Positions 43,200-51,155 of a stretch of 64,000 nucleotides of DNA are shown one piece after another. The DNA is from Kaistella sp. 97-N-M2 (GTDB lineage Bacteria > Bacteroidota > Bacteroidia > Flavobacteriales > Weeksellaceae), in the NCBI RefSeq assembly GCF_021513235.1, contig NZ_CP090976.1, positions 2,728,001-2,792,000 of the forward strand, in the 5' to 3' direction. Both the position numbers and the translations under genes were made by a program. The notes beneath the pieces are model-generated. The model did not search any database and was not told where the DNA came from. It saw only the letters and a program-made list of their open reading frames with translations. The first letter of the stretch is position 1. Every line of letters starts with the position of its first letter.

Positions 43200-43835
43200 T
43201 TACGAATTAAAATTACCTTTAGAGATATAAACCACTTTTTTTGTTTCAAAAAATTCAGCCTCAAAATATTTTTGCAAATTAAAAATTTCGACTTTCAAAC
43301 CGGCGAGCTCCTCGGACAAATCGCCGCCTTTTAAATAAAGAACACCATTGTGTTTGCGATTAAACTGCTCTTTTTCAAATTTCCCTCGGAGCCAACGTAG
43401 AAAAACCGGCATTTGTGTGACTGCACGGCTGACGATAAAATGAAATTTGGCCTTCACCTCTTCCGCCCTGCCATGAATCGCCGTAATATTTTTCAGGCCA
43501 ATTCCTTCGGAGACTTCTTTTACTACCGTAATTTTCTTTCCGATAGAGTCGACGAGCGTAAAATGAACCTCCGGAAATAAAATTGCGAGCGGAATGCCCG
43601 GAAAACCGCCACCGGTACCAATATCCAGAACTTTCGTTTGGGGCACAAACGCCATGACTTTCGCAATTCCTAAAGAATGCAGAATGTGCTTTTCGTACAG
43701 CGAATCCATATCTTTTCTGGAGATTACATTTATTTTTTCGTTCCACTCTTTGTAAAGTTCCTCCAGTTTGGCAAACTGATCAATCTGGTTTTCGGTCAGG
43801 CTTGGGAAATATTTTTGAATTAATTCAACAGACAT
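43200..43835 (-). CDS. rsmG: 16S rRNA (guanine(527)-N7)-methyltransferase RsmG
   Basis: Methylates G527 of 16S rRNA at N7; loss gives low-level streptomycin resistance in several bacteria. From the ATG at 43835 the protein is about 211 residues. Family marks are EWNEKINVISRKDMDSLYEKHILHS-type sequence, the SAM motif VLDIGTGGGFPGIPLAI, LVDSIGKKITVVKEV and FHFIVSRAVTQMPVFLRW. The longest frame begins 30 codons earlier but those residues are not family-like, and the ATG at 43835 gives MSVELIQKYFP, the usual start. It is divergent from the aminotransferase gene. Confidence 0.93.
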   Translation of the reverse strand: MSVELIQKYFPSLTENQIDQFAKLEELYKEWNEKINVISRKDMDSLYEKHILHSLGIAKVMAFVPQTKVLDIGTGGGFPGIPLAILFPEVHFTLVDSIGKKITVVKEVSEGIGLKNITAIHGRAEEVKAKFHFIVSRAVTQMPVFLRWLRGKFEKEQFNRKHNGVLYLKGGDLSEELAGLKVEIFNLQKYFEAEFFETKKVVYISKGNFNS

Positions 43836-43896
43836 TTTTGGAATTATAATTTCCGCAAATTTAGGGAAAACAACTTCAGATTTTGCAGAAAAAATA

Positions 43897-43904
43897 TATC
43901 TTTG
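43897..43904 (+). promoter_or_regulatory. -7 box of the aminotransferase gene
   Basis: TATCTTTG, perfect match, ends 19 nt before the ATG. Confidence 0.5.
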
Positions 43905-43923
43905 AGAAAACTTAATCAGAAGC

Positions 43924-45123
43924 ATGACTCAATATTCAGACAGACTTAATCGGATGAGCTTTTCGCAAACTTTCGTCATGAGCAACAAAGTGCGGGAAAT
44001 GAAAGCGAGAGGAATCGACGTCATCAGTTTAACCTTAGGCGAGCCCGATTTTGATGTTCCGAAAAATATAAAAGAAGCTGCTTTTGCGGCCATCAATAAT
44101 AATTTCAGCCACTATTCTCCGGTTCCGGGATTTTTGGATCTTCGGGAAGCCATCTGCGAAAAATTAAACCGAGACAATCATTTAACTTATCTTCCTTCCC
44201 AGATCTGCGTTTCAAATGGCGCCAAACAATCGATCTTAAATGTACTTTGTTCCATCATCAACGAGGGCGACGAAGTAATTTTGCCGGCGCCGTATTGGGT
44301 CAGCTATGACGAAATGGTGAAAATGGTGGGCGGAAAGTCTGTCTTTATTGAAACCTCCATTGAGGAGGATTTCAAAATGACCGCTGAAGCGCTGGAAAAG
44401 ACTATCACTCCGAAAACGAAGGCGTTGCTTTACAGTTCGCCCTGTAATCCTTCCGGCAGTTTTTACAAGCACGACGAACTGGAAAAAATTGCCAACGTGA
44501 TTGCAAAATATCCACAAATCACGGTTATCTCCGATGAGATTTACGAATACATCAATTACGACGGAAAACACACTTCTATCGCCGAATTTCCGCAGGTTTA
44601 CGAACAAACAGCGGTCATCAACGGCATGTCCAAAGCTTTTGCCATGACAGGCTGGAGAATTGGTTACTCTGCCTGCCCACAATGGCTGGCGGTGGGTTGC
44701 GAAAAAATTCAGGGACAAATGACGAGCGGGGCGAATTCGATGGCGCAGAAAGCGGCGATTACGGCCTTAAAAACAGATTATTCGGAATATCAATATATGA
44801 TCGATGAATTTAAAAAAAGGCGTGATCTGGTTTACAATTTAATGAAAGAGATTCCCGGTTTTAAAGTTAATTATCCGGAATCGGCTTTTTATTTCTTCCC
44901 TGATATTTCCTATTATCTCGGCAAAAGCATAAATGGAAAAATCATCAATGATGCGGATGATTTCGCCATGTTTCTCCTCGATGAAGCTCACGTTGGAACG
45001 GTGGGCGGCGTTTCTTTTGGAAACTCCAACTGTGTGCGGTTTTCGTATGCCGCCTCCGAAAAAGATCTTACTGAAGCCATGAAAAGAATTAAATACGGTC
45101 TTGAAAATTGTGAATTGCATTAA
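43924..45123 (+). CDS. Pyridoxal phosphate-dependent aminotransferase (aspartate aminotransferase-like)
   Basis: Class I/II fold-type I aminotransferase, 399 residues, probably transferring the amino group of aspartate. Marks: LTLGEPDFDVPKNIKEAA at the N-terminus, ISNGAKQSI-type PLP-phosphate region VSNGAKQSILNVL, YSSPCNPSGSFY, SDEIYEYINYDG and the PLP lysine in INGMSKAFAMTGWRIGYSA. The C-terminal small domain ends AASEKDLTEAMKRIKYGLE. The type Ib subgroup is suggested by the motif pattern, and substrate may extend to prephenate. Monocistronic with its own -7 box and terminator. Confidence 0.92.
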   Translation: MTQYSDRLNRMSFSQTFVMSNKVREMKARGIDVISLTLGEPDFDVPKNIKEAAFAAINNNFSHYSPVPGFLDLREAICEKLNRDNHLTYLPSQICVSNGAKQSILNVLCSIINEGDEVILPAPYWVSYDEMVKMVGGKSVFIETSIEEDFKMTAEALEKTITPKTKALLYSSPCNPSGSFYKHDELEKIANVIAKYPQITVISDEIYEYINYDGKHTSIAEFPQVYEQTAVINGMSKAFAMTGWRIGYSACPQWLAVGCEKIQGQMTSGANSMAQKAAITALKTDYSEYQYMIDEFKKRRDLVYNLMKEIPGFKVNYPESAFYFFPDISYYLGKSINGKIINDADDFAMFLLDEAHVGTVGGVSFGNSNCVRFSYAASEKDLTEAMKRIKYGLENCELH

Positions 45124-45142
45124 AGTTTCATTTCCTACCACA

Positions 45143-45177
45143 AAAAAGCCGATTCAAATTTTTGAACCGGCTTTATT
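45143..45177. terminator. Terminator between convergent genes
   Basis: AAAAGCCGATTCAAA pairs with TTTGAACCGGCTTTA (one mismatch); A and T runs on both sides suit both directions. Confidence 0.65.
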
Positions 45178-45191
45178 TATTTTAGAGATTA

Positions 45192-45971
45192 TTAAAACTT
45201 AATAATATCTTTCATTTTTTCGTTTTCTTCGTTTACCATATCATCGTCCACAAGAATCTTTCCACTGTGTTCGTCGATGATGATTTTCTTTCGCTGCGCG
45301 ATCTCCATTTGTTTTTGCGGCGGCAAAGTAAAGAATGATCCTTTCGGCGCGCCTCTTTCTAAGCCAACAACCGCAAGTCCGGTAGGAGAATTCGTACGGA
45401 TTCTTTGGTAGGAAGCCAATAACCGTGCGTCGATATTTTTCGAAAACTCTTTTGATTTTTCGATCAGGTAATCTTCTTCTTTCTGTGTTTCTGAAACTAA
45501 ATTTTCCAACTCCTCTTTTTTAAATTTAAGGTGGTTTTTCAATTCCTTAATTTTATTGTTTAACTCGTCGAAAGTTTCATTTTTATGCGAAATTTTCGCA
45601 GAAAACTCTTTGATTCTTTTATCAGAAAGTTCGATTTCGAGCTCCTGAAACTCAATTTCTTTTCCTAAAGCTTCAAATTCTTTATTGTTTCTTACGGTAT
45701 CTTGCTGAGTTTTGTACTTTTCGATCAAAGATTTTGCATGGCTAATGACTTCGTTCTTGGTGTTGATTTCGTCATTTTGCTCTTTAATTTCGCTCGCAAA
45801 TTTTTCTGATCTTTTTTCAAGGCCTTCGATTTCAATTTCCAAATCTTCAACTTCGATGGGCAGTTCGCCTCTGGTGTTCCGAATTTCGTCTAACCGGGAA
45901 TCGATTATTTGTAAATCGTAAAGCGCTCTTAACTTATCTTCAACGGAGATTTCTACAGATTTTTTAGCCAT
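45192..45971 (-). CDS. Coiled-coil protein of the C4-type zinc-ribbon family, zinc cysteines missing
   Basis: A 259-residue cytosolic protein. Residues of about 10-180 are a long coiled coil (EVEDLEIEIEGLEKRSEKFA, KIKELKNHLKFKKEELENLV). The C-terminal segment KGSFFTLPPQKQMEIAQRKK and IIIDEHSGKILVDDD matches the zinc-ribbon tail of this family (usual form GxCxxxxPPQ ... CxxCGRIL), but every cysteine is replaced (Ser, Asp, Ser). So zinc cannot be held as in relatives. It is translated 4 nt after the Nif3-like gene, the usual neighbour in Bacteroidota, so a joint function is likely. The function itself is unknown. Confidence 0.85.
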   Translation of the reverse strand: MAKKSVEISVEDKLRALYDLQIIDSRLDEIRNTRGELPIEVEDLEIEIEGLEKRSEKFASEIKEQNDEINTKNEVISHAKSLIEKYKTQQDTVRNNKEFEALGKEIEFQELEIELSDKRIKEFSAKISHKNETFDELNNKIKELKNHLKFKKEELENLVSETQKEEDYLIEKSKEFSKNIDARLLASYQRIRTNSPTGLAVVGLERGAPKGSFFTLPPQKQMEIAQRKKIIIDEHSGKILVDDDMVNEENEKMKDIIKF

Positions 45972-45975
45972 ATTT

Positions 45976-47073
45976 TTATAAAAAATAATTTACAGGATTG
46001 GTTTTCTCAACAGATTTTGAGATTGCAAATTTAGGAAAAATTTCCGATAAAAGCTCAAATAATTGTTGTACAACAAATTGTTCCGACTCAAAATGACCAA
46101 TGTCGCAGATTAACATTTGGCCCTCATTCTGAAAAAAATCGTGGTATTTTACATCACCCGTTAAGTACGCATCGCACTTATGGGCAAGTGCGGCTTTAAT
46201 TCCGCTTGCTCCACTTCCGCCAATAACTCCTACCCGCTTGATTTTCTTATTATTAGAAGGCGAATGGCGAATCATTTGAAGCCCGAATTTATCCTTCACA
46301 AAAGATAAAAAATCTTTTTCTTCCATTTCTTTATCCAAATCGCCAAATCTCCCCAATCCGGAGTACTGATTTTCGTTGTCCAAACTGACGATTTTGTAGG
46401 CCACTTCTTCGTAAGGATGCGCCGCTTTCATGGCTGCAATTATTCTGTTCCGTTTGTAATGCTCAAAAATAACAGTGACCATTTGTTCATCGGCATTTTC
46501 CCGAACATTTTGTGTTCCGGAGAAAGGCACCGACCCCTCAAGCGGCCGAAAAGTTCCTTTGCCCGACAGCGTAAAACTGCATTCATCATAAAAACCAATG
46601 TTTCCCGCTCCTGCCGCAAACAAAGCCTCTTTCAATTTTTCGGTGTGATCTGTTGGAACATAAACCTCAAGCGATTTTAGATTACCGGATTTCGGCAAAA
46701 GAATTTTTTGATCTTTTAAGCCCAATTTCTCACAGATCCCAAAATTAACTCCAAAAAAATCGTTATCAAAAGCAGTATGAATAGCGTAAATGGCAATTGT
46801 ATTTTCCAGGGCTTTCAAAACGGAGCGTTCCACATAATTTTTTCCGGTGATGGATTTTAAACCATTGAAAATAATGGGATGAAAAGTAACAATAAAATTG
46901 ATTTTTTTCTCGATTGCTTCCTCCACTACATTTTCTAAAACATCATGGCAAATTAAAATTCCGCTCATTTCCCGGGCCGGATTTCCACATAAAAGACCCA
47001 CGTTATCATAACTTTCTGCCTGATGCATGGGAATTCTTTGCTCGATTCGCGAAATTGCTTCGTTTATGGTCAT
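45976..47073 (-). CDS. Nif3-like dinuclear metal center protein
   Basis: Hexameric-type Nif3/YbgI family protein, 365 residues, with an inserted PII/CutA-like domain at about 125-230 (SLEVYVPTDHTEKLKEALFAAGAG), the long form. Metal ligands are visible as HPIIFNG, YAIHTAFDN (His and Asp), and DIGHFESEQ (His and Glu) near the end. The first His of the usual HHP motif is replaced by Phe (TFHPIIF). The function is debated (GTP cyclohydrolase or metal storage). It is leftward, directly upstream of the zinc-ribbon relative and divergent from the K+ channel. Confidence 0.92.
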   Translation of the reverse strand: MTINEAISRIEQRIPMHQAESYDNVGLLCGNPAREMSGILICHDVLENVVEEAIEKKINFIVTFHPIIFNGLKSITGKNYVERSVLKALENTIAIYAIHTAFDNDFFGVNFGICEKLGLKDQKILLPKSGNLKSLEVYVPTDHTEKLKEALFAAGAGNIGFYDECSFTLSGKGTFRPLEGSVPFSGTQNVRENADEQMVTVIFEHYKRNRIIAAMKAAHPYEEVAYKIVSLDNENQYSGLGRFGDLDKEMEEKDFLSFVKDKFGLQMIRHSPSNNKKIKRVGVIGGSGASGIKAALAHKCDAYLTGDVKYHDFFQNEGQMLICDIGHFESEQFVVQQLFELLSEIFPKFAISKSVEKTNPVNYFL

Positions 47074-47132
47074 TTGCTTAAGTTTGTAGCGAAATTAAGG
47101 ATTATTTCTTTAAATTTAATTTTTATCAAAAT

Positions 47133-47960
47133 ATGGAGAAGGAACACGATTTTATTCCGGGACGGGAACGATGGAAACGCGAAATTTTTCGCATTATATT
47201 TAAAGCAGATACAAAACGGGGGAAGCTTTTTGATCTTATTTTGCTCGCGCTGATTCTTTTGAGCACCTTCATCATCATGATGGAAAGTGTGAGCATTTTC
47301 GATGCAAAACTTCACCGCATCTTTATTATTGTCGAAATAATTATAACGGTTTTTTTTACAGCAGAATATGTATTGAGAATTATTACGCTGCGAAATAAAA
47401 AGCTTTACATTTTCAGTTTCTTTGGAATCATCGACTTTTTAGCCATCTTACCCTTCTATCTGAGCCTCTTTTTTCCGATCACAAAATATTTCCTCATCCT
47501 CCGAATGTTGCGAATGCTGCGGGTTTTCCGCATTTTCAACCTACTCGATTTTATGAATGACGGGAAATTTATTGTAACAGCGCTAAAAAACAGCTCCCGA
47601 AAAATCTATATTTTTCTCATGTTTTTAATGATTTTTTCGGTGATTGTCGGTTCGATGATGTTTATGGTAGAAGGCCATCGTGAAGGTTTTGAAAGTATTC
47701 CGCAAAGTGTTTACTGGGCGGTAGTTACGGTAACGACGGTAGGTTATGGCGATGTTTCACCGGGGACGCCCCTGGGAAAATTTCTTTCGGTTCTTTTAAT
47801 GCTTGCTGGGTATTCCATCATTGCCGTGCCGACTGGGATTGTTACGGCCGAGATGCGCGCCAAACGCCAGAATTTAGAGAAAACATGCCCGCGCTGCGGA
47901 AACGATGATATTGATGACGACGCGAGATTCTGTAAAATCTGTGGTGAGAAAGTAGTATAA
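47133..47960 (+). CDS. Voltage-gated-type ion channel (K+ selective) with C-terminal zinc ribbon
   Basis: A 275-residue six-helix channel. The voltage sensor S4 is LILRMLRMLRVFRIFNLLDF, and the selectivity filter TVTTVGYGDVSP is that of K+ channels, between S5 (about 155-175) and S6 (about 215-240, LLMLAGYSIIAVPTGIVTAE). After S6 the tail carries a treble-clef-like zinc ribbon, CPRCGNDDIDDDARFCKICG, at the extreme C-terminus. The four Cys are intact, in contrast to other zinc sites in this window. It is likely a cytoplasmic regulatory tag. The gene starts 59 nt from the divergent Nif3-like gene and ends in the hairpin at 47959. Confidence 0.92.
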   Translation: MEKEHDFIPGRERWKREIFRIIFKADTKRGKLFDLILLALILLSTFIIMMESVSIFDAKLHRIFIIVEIIITVFFTAEYVLRIITLRNKKLYIFSFFGIIDFLAILPFYLSLFFPITKYFLILRMLRMLRVFRIFNLLDFMNDGKFIVTALKNSSRKIYIFLMFLMIFSVIVGSMMFMVEGHREGFESIPQSVYWAVVTVTTVGYGDVSPGTPLGKFLSVLLMLAGYSIIAVPTGIVTAEMRAKRQNLEKTCPRCGNDDIDDDARFCKICGEKVV

Positions 47961-47985
47961 AAAAAGTGCATTTAAAAAATGCACC
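47959..47985 (-). terminator. Minus-strand terminator of the predicted small RNA
   Basis: GTGCATTT/AAATGCAC hairpin followed on the minus strand by seven T. On the plus strand there is no T run, so it is oriented for a minus-strand transcript although the only annotated gene here is on the plus strand. Confidence 0.65.
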
Positions 47986-48096
47986 TTTCTCGTAATTCCC
48001 ATCATTTGTTTTCGGTTGTGTTTTGTCTATTTTTCTCACTTAAATTTATAATGCTGAAAAAATTTAACTGATTGCCTTTTACTTTAGGACTTTCAA
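47959..48096 (-). ncRNA. Predicted small RNA of about 140 nt controlled by the GGGTGATTTAAC element
   Basis: Lies between the PPIase terminator (48196-48228) and the hairpin at 47959-47985. It begins just after the -7 box 48101-48108 and has no good ORF: the only ATG pair (about 48008, minus) lacks an in-frame stop before the hairpin. The isolated promoter plus orphan minus-strand terminator argue for a non-coding transcript. No known RNA family recognised. Confidence 0.5.
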
Positions 48097-48100
48097 TGTT

Positions 48101-48145
48101 CAAATATAACATACTTGATTAAAAAAAATTACAGTTAAATCACCC
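48101..48145 (-). promoter_or_regulatory. Third GGGTGATTTAAC-type promoter
   Basis: On the minus strand GGGTGATTTAACTGT (48145 to 48131), then exactly 22 nt, then TATATTTG (48108 to 48101). Element and spacing equal those at 14312 and 16894, differing only in the 13th and 14th base of the 15-mer. Confidence 0.75.
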
Positions 48146-48195
48146 TTTTTTATAAATATTTTTCTGATTTTGAGGAAAGCTTCTTAAAATATAAA

Positions 48196-48228
48196 AAAGC
48201 AACACTTCAAAATAGAAGTGTTGCTTTT
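48196..48228. terminator. Terminator after the cyclophilin-FKBP gene
   Basis: AAAGCAACACTTC with its perfect complement is flanked by A and T runs on both sides; it ends the leftward PPIase transcript. Confidence 0.8.
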
Positions 48229-48254
48229 ATAATAGCCAAAAGTAATAACTTGCC

Positions 48255-49379
48255 TTATTTTGATAAGTTGCTGTTCACTTTTACAAGTTCCACATCAAAG
48301 ATCAGCCATGCGTTCGGTGGAATTACTCCTCCCGCGCCGTTTGCACCGTAACCCAGTTCGGAGGGAATTAGCAAAGTGGCCGCTTCGCCCTCTTTCAATA
48401 ATAAAATTCCTTCGTCCCAACCTTTAATTACCTGTCCTACTCCGATGGGAATATCGATAGGCTGATTTCTTTTGAAGGAAGAATCGAATTCTGTTCCGTC
48501 TACCAGTTTACCGGCATAATGAACGGCAACTTCGTCACCTTTTTTCGGAGCTATTCCTTCACTTGTTTTTGTAATTTTGTAGTACAAACCTGAGGGCGTG
48601 GACTGCATGGTCGCTTTCAGATCGTCAACCATCTTTTGTTGATTGGCTGCAAATTCTTCGGCCTTCTTCTTTTTGTCCGCTTCAAGTTTGGCCATTATGG
48701 CTTTATTATTATCCTTGATTTTGCCTTTTCCTTCGCTGAAGATTTTTGCGGCATCGTAACCTTTGTACTCATCGCCTTTGGTAAATACGGAAACTTTTTC
48801 TAAAACAACGTCTGTTTTTGGTTTGTCCTGCGCACCTTTTTCAACGTTGGCAATGGAATCAACAACGTCCAGACCATCTACTACTTTACCGAAAATAGTA
48901 TGTTTTCCGTCTAACCACGGCGTAGCAACTTCCGTTATGAAGAACTGAGAACCGTTGGTGTTGGGTCCTGAATTCGCCATAGAAAGAATGCCTTTCCCGG
49001 TGTGCTGCAGATTGTTTTTTTCGTCATCGAATTTGTAACCCGGATCGCCCATTCCTGTTCCCTGCGGATCGCCACCCTGAATCATAAAATCTTTAATGAC
49101 TCTATGAAAAATTGTTCCGTCATAAAAAGGAACACCTTTGGCTTTCGCTTTATTGTCGATTTTGCCTTCTGCCAAACCCACAAAATTTGCAACCGTAACA
49201 GGTGCATCTTTATCTTCGAGTTTAACAATCATATTTCCCTTTGAAGTTTGGAAATTCGCGTAAAGACCTTCTTTAAGACCTTCGTAAGTTTCTTTTTCTA
49301 CGTTCATTTTTTTATAAATTGAGGTGCAGCTAGTGAGCGAAAGCGCAGCTACTGCGATTAAAAAATTTTTCTTTAACAT
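48255..49379 (-). CDS. Dual peptidyl-prolyl isomerase lipoprotein: cyclophilin plus FKBP
   Basis: Two PPIase domains in one exported chain of 374 residues. A lipobox (LTSC) follows the signal sequence. The cyclophilin domain (about 40-200) has FHRVIKDFMIQGGDPQGTG, MANSGPNTNGSQFFIT and the conserved WLDGKHTIFGKV. A basic helical linker (about 225-265) leads to the FKBP domain (about 270-370) with VAVHYAGKLVDGTEFDSSF, IGVGQVIKGWDEGILLLKEG and LGYGANGAGGVIPPNAWLIFDVEL. Such fusions assist folding of secreted or outer-membrane proteins. It lies 10 nt after gldI, so both PPIases are probably co-transcribed. Confidence 0.95.
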   Translation of the reverse strand: MLKKNFLIAVAALSLTSCTSIYKKMNVEKETYEGLKEGLYANFQTSKGNMIVKLEDKDAPVTVANFVGLAEGKIDNKAKAKGVPFYDGTIFHRVIKDFMIQGGDPQGTGMGDPGYKFDDEKNNLQHTGKGILSMANSGPNTNGSQFFITEVATPWLDGKHTIFGKVVDGLDVVDSIANVEKGAQDKPKTDVVLEKVSVFTKGDEYKGYDAAKIFSEGKGKIKDNNKAIMAKLEADKKKKAEEFAANQQKMVDDLKATMQSTPSGLYYKITKTSEGIAPKKGDEVAVHYAGKLVDGTEFDSSFKRNQPIDIPIGVGQVIKGWDEGILLLKEGEAATLLIPSELGYGANGAGGVIPPNAWLIFDVELVKVNSNLSK

Positions 49380-49389
49380 TAATATCGTT

Positions 49390-49899
49390 TTATAATACTT
49401 TAATTTTAATAATTAAGGGCATATCGTTCGGGATTTTATCGTTGTCGCCGTACGTTCCAAAGGCCAGTACTGACGGTACCAGCAACGTTGCCTCGTCTTT
49501 ATTACCGAGATATCTCAGCGCATCTTCGACGGCTTTTAATTCTTCAAATTTCCCAAACCGAACATTTATATTTTTTCTGGGTGTTTCCGAAAGTTTTACC
49601 TGATCAAAATCGAAAATCTCATATTGATACGAGATCACTTCGCCGTCATCTTTTCTGGTATTGTTCTGCAGATCTTTAACATTAACCCAATAGTTTAAAC
49701 TCATGGGATAAAACTCCTCCTTCTGATTTTTGATCCAGTCCTGAATTTGAAGGCGCTCTGCAGCGTTCAGATTTTTTGCTCTGTTACGCGAAGTATTGAG
49801 ATCTTTTTCACTCAGAAAGCCACCAACAGGCGGATGCGACTGCGTATTTTGCGCACAACCAAGAAGAAGCAGCGAGGAAATGATAATTATTTTTTGCAT
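49390..49899 (-). CDS. gldI: Gliding-motility-associated peptidyl-prolyl isomerase GldI
   Basis: FKBP-type lipoprotein found in Flavobacteriia and needed for gliding in F. johnsoniae. The 169 residues have a lipobox (LLGC, Cys15), a short linker and an FKBP-like domain (about 75-165) with YEIFDFDQVKLSETPRK, LKAVEDALRYLGNKDEATLL and LVPSVLAFGTYGDNDKIPNDMP. The GYKL-type PPIase core is degenerate. Presence does not prove motility, as many non-gliders keep gldI for the type IX secretion system. It is transcribed just before the dual PPIase. Confidence 0.87.
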   Translation of the reverse strand: MQKIIIISSLLLLGCAQNTQSHPPVGGFLSEKDLNTSRNRAKNLNAAERLQIQDWIKNQKEEFYPMSLNYWVNVKDLQNNTRKDDGEVISYQYEIFDFDQVKLSETPRKNINVRFGKFEELKAVEDALRYLGNKDEATLLVPSVLAFGTYGDNDKIPNDMPLIIKIKVL

Positions 49900-49944
49900 A
49901 AAAACTTTTGCGAAAATAAGGAATTCGCATCACATTATAAAACG

Positions 49945-49978
49945 AAAAAACCGGATAAAAATTTTTTCCGGTTTTTTT
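49945..49978. terminator. Terminator between ilvE and gldI
   Basis: AAAAAACCGGA and TCCGGTTTTTT form a stem with A and T runs on both sides. It ends the leftward ilvE transcript. Confidence 0.7.
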
Positions 49979-49997
49979 GTATTTCTATTCCTGAAAA

Positions 49998-51071
49998 TTA
50001 AACGGTTTCCAGGATGTTTTTTTCAACCAAAACTCTCCATCCGAAAGGATCTTCCGCTTTATTGGTTTGAATATCAACCAATGCTTTTTGAAGGGTCAAG
50101 GCAAAACTCTCCTCCGCTGATAGTTTTGGCAGGGCCAATTTCTCGCCTTTGTAACCTAACGCTTCGAAAACGCTTGTCACAACCGCTGTTCCAACGCCCC
50201 AAACTTCCTTCAAAGTTCCGTTCTTTTGGGCTTCCACAACTGTTTTTACCGAAACGGGCTCAATTTTAATTTCGATTCCTTTCAATTTCGCTAAAGCGAT
50301 AAAACTGTCTCTAGTAATTCCGTCAAGGATTTTTTCGGAAGTTGGCGGCGTATAAATGGTGTCGTTAATTCTTACAAAAACATTCATTGTGCCACTTTCT
50401 TCAAAATATTCGTGGGTAGAATCATCGGTCCAAATAATCTGGTCGTAACCTTCTTCCATAGCCAGTTTCGTCGGATAAAAAGAAGCGGCGTAGTTACCGG
50501 CAGCTTTTGCAGAACCCACTCCACCATTGGCGGCACGCGAATAAAAATCTGAAATTTTCACAGAAACCGGTGCGGTATAGTAACTTTTCGCCGGAGTTGC
50601 CACGATTGCAAACATATATTTATTAGAAATTCGCGCTTTTAAGGCTTCCTCTGTGGCGAAAATTAAAGGACGAATATATAAGGACATTCCTTCCCCTTCC
50701 GGAATCCAGTTTCTGTCGATATCGACCAGCGCCTTCAGACCATCCAAAAACATTTCTTCCGTAACTTCCGGCATTGCCAAACGCTGAGCGGATTTATTAA
50801 TTCTTGCGAAATTCTTTTCCGGACGGAAGAGGTAAACTTTACCGTCTTCATCCTTATACGCTTTCATTCCTTCAAAACACGCCTGTCCGTAATTTACACC
50901 CATCATCGCAGGAGAAAAAGGCAGCGGACCATAAGGAACTAATTGAACGTCACCCCATTTACCATCCTCGTATTCACAAATAATCATATGATCAATAAAC
51001 GTATTCCCGAAAGAGAAATTAGTCGGATCAAAGCTTGCTATTCTCGGATTAGTAGATTTTTGAATTATCAT
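49998..51071 (-). CDS. ilvE: Branched-chain amino acid aminotransferase
   Basis: Fold-type IV PLP enzyme for the last step of Val, Leu and Ile synthesis and the first of their breakdown. The 357 residues show GVNYGQACFEGMKAYKDEDG, the RPEKNFARINKSAQRLAMPE region, FSRAANGGVGSAKAAGNYAAS-like sequence (YSRAANGGVGSAKAAGNYAA) with the PLP lysine, EYFEESGTMNVFVRI, and ITRDSFIALAKLKGIEIK. This is the eukaryote-like, longer group common in Bacteroidota. It is divergent from mnmD. Confidence 0.95.
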   Translation of the reverse strand: MIIQKSTNPRIASFDPTNFSFGNTFIDHMIICEYEDGKWGDVQLVPYGPLPFSPAMMGVNYGQACFEGMKAYKDEDGKVYLFRPEKNFARINKSAQRLAMPEVTEEMFLDGLKALVDIDRNWIPEGEGMSLYIRPLIFATEEALKARISNKYMFAIVATPAKSYYTAPVSVKISDFYSRAANGGVGSAKAAGNYAASFYPTKLAMEEGYDQIIWTDDSTHEYFEESGTMNVFVRINDTIYTPPTSEKILDGITRDSFIALAKLKGIEIKIEPVSVKTVVEAQKNGTLKEVWGVGTAVVTSVFEALGYKGEKLALPKLSAEESFALTLQKALVDIQTNKAEDPFGWRVLVEKNILETV

Positions 51072-51155
51072 ATTAAAAATTTTTATTGGTGTTCTACAAA
51101 TTTAATATAATTTTTTAAATATCAAAATTTTAAATTAATTTTGGAAAAAATTATA

